From NCBI GenBank assembly GCA_041688815.1, contig JBDNHK010000020.1:1-21317 (forward strand): 21,317 nt of DNA. The letters run 5' to 3'. The notes under the pieces were generated by a model. That model saw only the letters and a list, made by a program, of their open reading frames with translations, was not told the DNA's origin and did no database searches. The first letter of the stretch is position 1. Every line of letters starts with the position of its first letter. The position numbers and the translations under genes were made by a program. Shown piece after piece: positions 14,382 through 21,317 of this stretch. This DNA comes from Rhabdothermincola_A sp041688815 (GTDB lineage Bacteria > Actinomycetota > Acidimicrobiia > Acidimicrobiales > Acidimicrobilacustridaceae).

Positions 14382-15233
14382 CTACGGGTTGCAGCGCGGG
14401 CACCGAGCGGCAGGGGCGAGTTCGGTGCGGGGGCGGATGCGCCGCTCCTGACAGCCCCTGCGGGCGCATCCATCCACATCGGCAGCGACGAGTGGCGTCG
14501 GCCGACGACAGAGCTCGCAGGTGAGGCCGGTCTCCACCCCCACGATTCCCCAACCGGGGGCAGCGCAGGCCGGACAGCACACTGTCAGACGGTGGGCCAG
14601 CTTGTCGGCGAGCAGCGTCAGAGCGCGTTGGCGCGTCGGGTTGAGGTGCGCCCGCATGTCGGTCTGGATCGAGGCGCGCCCGCAGTCATGGAGGCAGGCT
14701 GTCACCGCCCGCTCGACCGAGACGGCGTCCTGGAGCCCTTTGAACATCAGGCCGGTTCCGCCGGGAGAGGACACGACGACCGCGTGAGCCGGGAAGCCGA
14801 CGGCGTCGAGGAACCCGTCCGTCGCACCCGCCTCTTGGACCTCGATGTGTCGGTAGTTCGTTTCGAGTGCAACGATCTGCTCCACGACCTCCAGGTCTTC
14901 GCGAGGGTCGACGAGAACCGCGACCTCGAGACTGGAGGCCAGCATGGGAGCCTCGGGGTGAGGCCCGAAAGATCCCTCGTTGCCCAGTCCCAGCCGCGTG
15001 GCGCTGTGCTCGATGGCCCAGAGTGCCTTACGCCGGCCGATCTCGAGGGCCGATCCCGGGCGGGGCCGTTCTCCGGTGAAGGTGCCCAGTTCGTCGGTAT
15101 CGACGTCCGCCACGATCAGTTCCATACCGGTCCACGCCGCCAACGGCGGGCCGAACTGCCGTTCCTTGCCGTGCTTGGTGGCGATGGCGGCGGTGACCCC
15201 GGCCCACCGATGACCTCCGCCAGTGCTGCTCAT
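14382..15233 (-). CDS. DUF6671 family protein with C-terminal zinc-ribbon region
   Basis: A 283-residue protein. Residues 10-165 carry the marks of DUF6671: IATKHGKERQFGPPL, then D-T-D-E-L-G-T-F-T-G-E-R-P-R-P-G, then the LGLGNEGSFGPHP block and a strand with VLVDPRED. The C-terminal portion has four Cys-rich knots: Cys220-x2-Cys223, Cys239-x2-Cys242, Cys256/Cys261 and Cys278-x2-Cys281, which could make two zinc ribbons. Function is not known; the conserved Lys, Glu and Gly residues suggest a nucleotide-type binding site, but that is a guess. I chose ATG 15233 because the upstream nine codons do not resemble the family. The gene stands alone on the minus strand between two hypothetical genes and the tRNA pair. 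Confidence 0.8.
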   Translation of the reverse strand: MSSTGGGHRWAGVTAAIATKHGKERQFGPPLAAWTGMELIVADVDTDELGTFTGERPRPGSALEIGRRKALWAIEHSATRLGLGNEGSFGPHPEAPMLASSLEVAVLVDPREDLEVVEQIVALETNYRHIEVQEAGATDGFLDAVGFPAHAVVVSSPGGTGLMFKGLQDAVSVERAVTACLHDCGRASIQTDMRAHLNPTRQRALTLLADKLAHRLTVCCPACAAPGWGIVGVETGLTCELCRRPTPLVAADVDGCARRGCQERRIRPRTELAPAARCPRCNP

Positions 15234-15377
15234 ACCGACACCCGGGTGCTCATCGACCAACGGGACCCCCGGTGCAGCTTCAACGGTTCACACGGCATCA
15301 GGGTCAGGAGAGTAAGCCGAGACGAATCGAGTAGTGAGTGCTGGCCATCCACGTTCCTGCTCGTCGCGCTGGCGGTG

Positions 15378-15453
15378 TGGTGGGGCGGGCGGGGATCGAA
15401 CCCGCAACCGAGCGATTATGAGTCGCGTGCTCTAACCATTGAGCTACCGCCCC
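15378..15453 (-). tRNA. tRNA-Ile2 (anticodon CAT, lysidine type)
   Basis: On the minus strand the acceptor GGGGCGG pairs perfectly with CCGCCCC, followed by discriminator A and an encoded CCA. The anticodon loop is CTCATAA (anticodon CAT), and the T arm is GCGGG-TTCGATC-CCCGC. The CAT anticodon could mean elongator Met, initiator or Ile2. The D arm and anticodon stem-loop (ATGGTTAGAGCA, then GCGACTCATAATCGCT) closely match known bacterial tRNA-Ile2, whose C34 is changed to lysidine by TilS to read ATA, so Ile2 is preferred. One mismatch (C27-T43) closes the anticodon stem. Confidence 0.78.
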
Positions 15454-15462
15454 GAAGCGCTC

Positions 15463-15468
15463 AGACTA
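15463..15468 (-). promoter_or_regulatory. Candidate -10 element of tRNA-Ile2
   Basis: TAGTCT (TANNNT) on the minus strand, nine bases before the mature 5' end. No good -35 is visible. Confidence 0.35.
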
Positions 15469-15501
15469 CGGACTCGCCGCCGGGCGACGGGGCACCGGCG
15501 C

Positions 15502-15535
15502 TCAGGTCCGGATCGTTTGCCAGCACGGGACCTGA
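15502..15535. repeat. Perfect 8-bp inverted repeat between the two tRNA genes
   Basis: TCAGGTCC at 15502-15509 pairs with GGACCTGA at 15528-15535 around an 18-base loop. It is separated by one base from a second hairpin at 15537-15565. Confidence 0.5.
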
Positions 15536-15536
15536 C

Positions 15537-15565
15537 GACGCCCCGGCCGCAGGGCTCGGGGCGTC
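15537..15565 (-). terminator. GC-rich hairpin directly after tRNA-Asn, candidate terminator
   Basis: GACGCCCCG at 15537-15545 and CGGGGCGTC at 15557-15565 form a perfect nine-base stem with an 11-base loop. It starts five bases after the 3' end of tRNA-Asn on the minus strand. There is no T tract, so it would be a U-less terminator of the kind proposed for high-GC bacteria, or a processing signal. Confidence 0.45.
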
Positions 15566-15570
15566 CGATG

Positions 15571-15643
15571 CTCCGGGGGTGGGGCTCGAACCCACGACAA
15601 TCGCATTAACAGTGCGGCGCTCTGCCAGCTGAGCTACCCCGGA
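15571..15643 (-). tRNA. tRNA-Asn (anticodon GTT)
   Basis: On the minus strand the acceptor TCCGGGG pairs with CCCCGGA, the discriminator is G, the D arm is GCTC...GAGC, the anticodon loop is CTGTTAA (anticodon GTT) and the T arm is GTGGG-TTCGAGC-CCCAC. CCA is not encoded, unlike in the neighbouring tRNA-Ile2. Confidence 0.93.
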
Positions 15644-15654
15644 AGGACAGGCCG

Positions 15655-15660
15655 AATCTA
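15655..15660 (-). promoter_or_regulatory. Candidate -10 element of tRNA-Asn
   Basis: TAGATT (TANNNT) on the minus strand, 11 bases before the mature 5' end of tRNA-Asn. The -35 region is not clear. Confidence 0.4.
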
Positions 15661-15785
15661 GCAGCGCACCGACCAGGCCCACGACGCGAGATCCGCCCTC
15701 GAACCGGGCCCGCGGAACGCACGACCGGCCCTCGACCCATCGTCTCGCCGGCGAACAACGACTCCCGTCTTGCGCCTGGTCGAAC

Positions 15786-16124
15786 TCAGGCGTTGGGGCC
15801 GCGGCCGAAGAAGTCGGCCTCGATCTCTTCGGCGGTGGGCCGGTAGTCCGGGTTGAACTCGAGCCCCGGCTCCCAGGTGGCCTCGGCTTCGGTACCCAGC
15901 ATGGCATCGAGGGCCTCGTTGGTCATGGTGGCGGCATGGTCACGGGCTCGGCCCCGCACGTCACCGATGCGGGCCGACACCTGGTCGACGGCACCCCGGT
16001 ACACCCCGTTGGCCCGCACGCGGTCGAGGGCCCGTTCGATCTGCACGTAGCGCTCGCGGCCGGCCTTGGCCCCGAGGTAGTACCCCACCGCCGTACCCAC
16101 GACGAACCCGGTCTTGAACTTCAT
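15786..16124 (-). CDS. YtxH-like small membrane-associated protein
   Basis: A 112-residue protein. The N-terminus MKFKTGFVVGTAVGYYLGAK followed by AGRERY is the standard short Gly-rich hydrophobic segment and basic turn of YtxH-domain proteins in actinobacteria, which sit at the membrane with a helical cytoplasmic part. The middle is amphipathic helix (ERALDRVRANGVYRGAVDQV), and the acidic C-terminus holds FNPDYRPTAEEIEADFF, a tail seen in short actinobacterial homologues. The molecular role is unknown; related proteins are stress-associated. It begins 51 bases after the sigma-factor stop, in the same direction. Confidence 0.8.
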   Translation of the reverse strand: MKFKTGFVVGTAVGYYLGAKAGRERYVQIERALDRVRANGVYRGAVDQVSARIGDVRGRARDHAATMTNEALDAMLGTEAEATWEPGLEFNPDYRPTAEEIEADFFGRGPNA

Positions 16125-16175
16125 GGTCGTTGTCTACCCGCTCGGACCGCCGCAACGCACAACGCCACGACGCCC

Positions 16176-17524
<1,349 letters not shown>

Positions 17525-17528
<4 letters not shown>

Positions 17529-19345
17529 TGCTCCTCTTCCGTGCGCCCGGTCAGCCACCCTAGCAACAGGCCCATCGCCGCCTCGCTGGTGGCCGGCTCG
17601 CGGAGCTCGAGGATGCGCAGCTTCACCCAGGCCACGTCGCCGGCGACGGTCAGCGGATCGTCGGCCACCTGAGCCTCGGCCTGCAACGCGGCCAACGCCC
17701 GCCCGGCCGCTTCGTCGACGAGCCGGGTGACGACGTCGCCGACGTCGGCGTCGGTCTCCTCGACGACGAGCCGTTGCAGCAGGTCGGCGGCCGCCGCCTG
17801 GTCGTCGGCCAGCGACGCCACCGCCTCGGCCAGCGTCGGGGTGCACAGCACCGCCCGGTAGGCGTCGAGCACGGCCGGGTCGCCGAAGAGGGCCTCGTCG
17901 AGCCACGGGGTGATCTCGTCGGGGCGGGCCACCAACACCCGGAGCGCTTCGGTCTCGGCGGTGTCGCGCACCGGTCGCATCGGTGGTCGGGGCCGGTCCT
18001 CGATCACCGTCGACCCCCGACCGTCCTGCGCCCCCCGACGGTTGCGGCCACCGGTGGTGCCGGGCGGCCGGGGAGGCGCGAACGTGCGGCCGCGGAGCTG
18101 ATCGGGGTCGATGCGACAGCGCGCCGCCACTTCGAGCAGGTACTGGTCGCGGACCATCTCACTCGGGTGCTGGCCGACCACACCCATGGCATCCTCGGCG
18201 GCGCGCACCCGCTGCTCGGGGGTGTCGAAGCCGGCCGCCGACAGCACCCGGTCGAGACGGAACTTCAGGAACGGCTGGGCCTCGGCCACGGCCACGGCGA
18301 GAGCTTCAGGATCGGTCTGGGCCAACTCCGCCGGGTCGACCCCACCGGGCAGGGCGGCCACGGCCACGTCGAGGTCGTAGGTCTTCTCCCACGCGTACAC
18401 CCGCTCGGCCGCGTTCTGGCCCGCAGCGTCGGCGTCGAAGGCCAACACCACCCGCCGGGCGAAGCTGCGCAACAGCCGGAAGTGGTCCTCGGTGAGGGCC
18501 GTGCCGCAGGTGGCCACGGCCCGGGGCACCCCGGCCTTGGTGAAACCGATGACGTCGGTGTAGCCCTCGCACACGATGGCCTCGTCGGCCCGCACGATGT
18601 CGGCCTTGGCCCAGTTGAGCCCGTAGAGCAGCCGGGACTTGCCGTAGATCGAGCTGTCCACCGAGTTCTTGTACTTGGCCCCGTCGTGGCCGGGCATGAT
18701 GCGGCCCCCGAACCCCACGGCGTCACCGCCCACGTCGAAGATGGGGAACAGCACCCGCCCGCGAAAGGCGTCGGTGGGCCGACCGCGGCTGTTGATGAAC
18801 CCCAACCCGGCCTCTACGAACACGTCGGTGGGCACCCGCAGCGCCGTGGCCAGCTCGTCCCACCCGTCCGGCGCCCAGCCGATGCGGTAGGCCCGCACGT
18901 CGTCGCCACTCAGACCCCGACCGCGCAGGTAGCTGCGCGCCGCGGCGGCGTCAGGGGCGGCCAGCAGCCGCTCGTGGTACCAGTCGACGGCCCTGGCCAC
19001 CGCCGCCAGCAGCGTGGCCCGACGCTTGCGGCCCTCGTTCTGCCCCTCGTCGGTGTACCGGAGAGTGACGCCGGACTTGGCCGCCAGCTTCTCGACCGCC
19101 CCCACGAAGTCGAGGTGCTCGATCTCGCGTACGAAAGTGATGACGTCACCCTTGGCGCCGCAACCGAAGCAGTAGTAGAGCTTCTCCTCGGCGTTCACCG
19201 AGAACGACCCGCTCTTCTCGGAGTGGAACGGGCACAGCCCCTGCCAGCGACGACCGACCCGCTTCAACGCCAAGTGCTCGCTGATCACCGCGACGATGTC
19301 GGTGGCCGCCCGCACGTTGGCGATGTCGTCGTCCTCGATGCCCAC
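17525..19345 (-). CDS. dnaG: DNA primase
   Basis: A 606-residue bacterial primase that makes RNA primers at the replication fork. The N-terminal CHC2 zinc-binding domain has Cys38, His41, Cys59 and Cys62 (LCPFHSEK and YYCFGCGAKGD). The catalytic core includes PIFDVGGDAVGFGGRI and YKNS, and the Toprim metal site has Glu260 (VCEGYTDV) and Asp304-Ala-Asp306 (AFDADAAGQ). A linker rich in Pro, Arg and Gly around 455-490 leads to the C-terminal helicase-binding region. The GTG at 19345 has GGAGGG five bases upstream; an upstream extension to 19582 runs into ppdK and is not used. The stop overlaps the rpoD start by four bases, so rpoD translation is probably coupled to it. Confidence 0.96.
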
Positions 19346-19427
19346 GAGAGCCCTCCGCGGCCGCGACGCCGCCTCCGGCCGGACGGTAGCAGCGAGAAGC
19401 GACGACGCCGGCGGGTGGATCGGCCCT

Positions 19428-21317
19428 TCAGGCCGTTCCGGAGAGATCCGGGCCGGCAGTCGACACGGCACCGAGCACGGCGTGCGCGGCGGCGAGACGG
19501 GCCACCGGCACCCGGAACGGCGAGCAGGAGACGTAATCGAGGCCGAGGCCAAAGAAGAACTCGATCGAAGCCGGGTCACCACCGTGCTCCCCGCAGACGC
19601 CCATCTTCAGACCGGGCTTGGTGCGGCGACCACCCTCGACGGCCATTTGCACGAGCTCGCCGACACCTCGCTTGTCGATCGACTGGAACGGATCGACGTC
19701 GAGCAGCCCCTGCTCGAGGTAACGCTCCAGGATCGGGGCCACGTCGTCACGGCTGAGCCCGAGCGTCATCTGGGTCAGGTCGTTGGTGCCGAACGAGAAG
19801 AAGTCCGCGGCCCGGGCGATGTCGTCGGCACGGATCGCCGCCCTCGGCGTCTCGATCATGGTCCCGACGGGGACGGACAGGCGGGCGTGATGCTCGGCGA
19901 GAACCGCCTCGACCTCCTCCTCGACCCAGCGGCGGGTGAGGTCGAGCTCCGCCAGGTTGATGACCAGCGGAATCATCACCTCGACGACCGGACGTCCACC
20001 GACGGACTGGCGAAGGATCGCCGCCTCGACGAGGGCCCGCACCTGCATGCGGTAGAGACCGACCTTCACGATGCCGAGGCGGACACCGCGCAGGCCGAGC
20101 ATCGGGTTCTGCTCCTGCCAATGCCGGGCGGCGGCGAGCAACTCCTTGCCCGGCGGCGGCAACTTCCCCTGGGCGTCCTGCACGAGGAGCTCCTCGACCG
20201 ACGGGAGGAACTCGTGCAGCGGCGGGTCGAGTAGTCGGACGGTCACCGGAAGTCCGTCCATGGCCTCGAGCAACTCCTCGAAGTCCGTCCGCTGCACCTC
20301 GAGCAGCTCGGCCAGCGCGGCCTTCTCCTCCTCGGGATCGTCAGCCAGGATCATGCGACGGACCACCGGGAGGCGATCCTCACCCAGGAACATGTGCTCG
20401 GTGCGGCAGAGCCCGATGCCCTCGGCGCCGAGCTCGCGGCCCCGCGCCGCGTCCGGACCGGTGTCGGCGTTGGTCCGCACCCCGAGACGGCCGGCCCGGA
20501 TCTCGTCGGCCCACCCGAGGATGATCCCGAACTCGCCGGGGACGTTGCCTTCCTTCAGGGCCAGCTCGCCGAGGAACACGGTGCCGTCGGCCCCGTCGAG
20601 CGACACCCACTCGCCTTCAGCGACCACCAGGCCGTCGGCGTTGGTCAAGGAGTCGGGACCGATCACGAGGCTCTCCGCGCCGCACACCGCCGGTTTCCCC
20701 CACCCTCGCGCCACGACGGCAGCGTGGCTCACGAGACCACCCCGCGACGTGAGCACCCCTTCGGCGACAGCGATCCCGTGTACGTCGTCGGGCGAGGTCT
20801 CCTGGCGCACCAGCACGACACGCTCGCCTCGGGCCACGGCGGCCACGGCGCGATCCGCATCGAAGTAGGCCTGGCCCACCGCCGCCCCCGGCGATGCCGG
20901 CAGACCGGTCGCCAACAGTGGGGCCTTCACGTCGCCGAGCTGGGGATGCAGCACCTGATCCAGATGCTCGGGCCGCACGCGCTGCACGGCTTCGGCCCGG
21001 GAGATGCGGATCGCCGGGTCCTCGGTGAGGGCGACCGCGATCTTCAGCGCCGCGGCACCAGTGCGCTTCCCGACACGCGTCTGGAGCATCCACAGTCGAT
21101 CGTGCTCGATCGTGAACTCGCAGTCGAGCATGTCGCGGTAGTGGCGCTCCATGCGTTCGAGCGTGATCATCAGCTGCGTGTGGGCCGCCGGGAACACCTC
21201 GGCCATGGCGTCGAGAGGCAGCGTGGCCCGGATGCCGGCGACGACGTCCTCGCCTTGGGCGTTCACCAGGAAGTCCCCGTAGGCCCCAGCCGCTCCTGTC
21301 GCCGGGTCGCGGGTGAA
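19428..21317 (-). CDS. ppdK: Pyruvate, phosphate dikinase, C-terminal 629 residues (cut by window edge)
   Basis: PPDK converts pyruvate, ATP and phosphate to phosphoenolpyruvate, AMP and diphosphate and reverses it. The frame is open to the last base and the N-terminal ~250 residues are outside. Visible are the end of the ATP-grasp domain (FTRDPATG, FLVNAQGEDVVAGIR), the swivelling phosphohistidine domain with catalytic His198 of the visible part (GVLTSRGGLVSHAAVVARG), and the PEP/pyruvate barrel with CRTEHMF, GTNDLTQM and the catalytic Cys in GVCGEHGGDP. The residue two before His198 is Val (codon 20730-20732), where plant and many bacterial enzymes have the regulatory Thr. dnaG follows after 82 bases in the same direction. 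Confidence 0.95.
   Translation of the reverse strand, partial: FTRDPATGAAGAYGDFLVNAQGEDVVAGIRATLPLDAMAEVFPAAHTQLMITLERMERHYRDMLDCEFTIEHDRLWMLQTRVGKRTGAAALKIAVALTEDPAIRISRAEAVQRVRPEHLDQVLHPQLGDVKAPLLATGLPASPGAAVGQAYFDADRAVAAVARGERVVLVRQETSPDDVHGIAVAEGVLTSRGGLVSHAAVVARGWGKPAVCGAESLVIGPDSLTNADGLVVAEGEWVSLDGADGTVFLGELALKEGNVPGEFGIILGWADEIRAGRLGVRTNADTGPDAARGRELGAEGIGLCRTEHMFLGEDRLPVVRRMILADDPEEEKAALAELLEVQRTDFEELLEAMDGLPVTVRLLDPPLHEFLPSVEELLVQDAQGKLPPPGKELLAAARHWQEQNPMLGLRGVRLGIVKVGLYRMQVRALVEAAILRQSVGGRPVVEVMIPLVINLAELDLTRRWVEEEVEAVLAEHHARLSVPVGTMIETPRAAIRADDIARAADFFSFGTNDLTQMTLGLSRDDVAPILERYLEQGLLDVDPFQSIDKRGVGELVQMAVEGGRRTKPGLKMGVCGEHGGDPASIEFFFGLGLDYVSCSPFRVPVARLAAAHAVLGAVSTAGPDLSGTA

Noticed and set aside
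17774..19756. A 660-codon plus-strand frame
   Set aside because: Antisense to dnaG, which has its zinc finger and Toprim motifs intact. No independent support.

Overview
The window is high-GC DNA with GTG and TTG starts, short intergenic gaps and many overlapping start/stop codons. Gene content (CT398-like zinc-ribbon protein, YtxH-like protein, DUF6671, TANNNT promoters placed 6-7 nt before GTG starts) points to an actinobacterium. I lean towards the Acidimicrobiia, but that placement is inference from overall character and not a database result.

Layout. (1) 1-1411 is an accessory patch that looks more AT-rich than the rest. It holds the 3' end of an IS3-family orfB, an intact NTF2/SnoaL-like gene, and the 5' end of a second IS3 orfA. 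That orfA has two in-frame TAG codons and runs in frame into the tail of a DUF4190-type membrane gene. (2) 1436-5819, all on the minus strand: an epimerase/DUF2867 protein, a short-chain dehydrogenase without its cofactor-binding N-terminus, a small lipoprotein, and a cytochrome P450 with its own one-cluster ferredoxin. (3) 5910-9951, minus strand: a compact probable operon of a bifunctional penicillin-binding protein, a coiled-coil zinc-ribbon protein, a small membrane protein and a histidine phosphatase. (4) 10037-11171, plus strand: a Gfo/Idh/MocA oxidoreductase divergent from the PBP, then tRNA-Val(TAC). (5) 11216-13171, minus strand: inositol-monophosphatase-like protein, Nudix hydrolase and a Cys-rich protein in a tight cluster. 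(6) 13268-14342, plus strand: two unassigned proteins. (7) 14382-16124, minus strand: a DUF6671 zinc-ribbon protein, tRNA-Ile2(CAT), tRNA-Asn(GTT) and a YtxH-like protein. (8) 16176-21317, minus strand: ppdK (cut by the window edge), dnaG and rpoD, a core information/energy block in which the dnaG stop and the rpoD start share an ATGA.

How the genes work together. dnaG and rpoD couple replication priming to the primary sigma factor. The PBP builds peptidoglycan, and its downstream genes look co-translated. The P450 and ferredoxin form a redox pair that still needs an external ferredoxin reductase. The NAD(P)-dependent SDR next to them is probably no longer an active dehydrogenase.

I did not find a CRISPR array, a defence island, a prophage, a biosynthetic cluster or another clearly new system. 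The most interesting signals are small: the nonsense-marked IS3/DUF4190 chimera, the N-terminally deleted SDR, a Thr-to-Val change at the regulatory site of the PPDK, mirror-image candidate leaderless promoters between the PBP and oxidoreductase genes, and two adjacent perfect hairpins between two tRNA genes.
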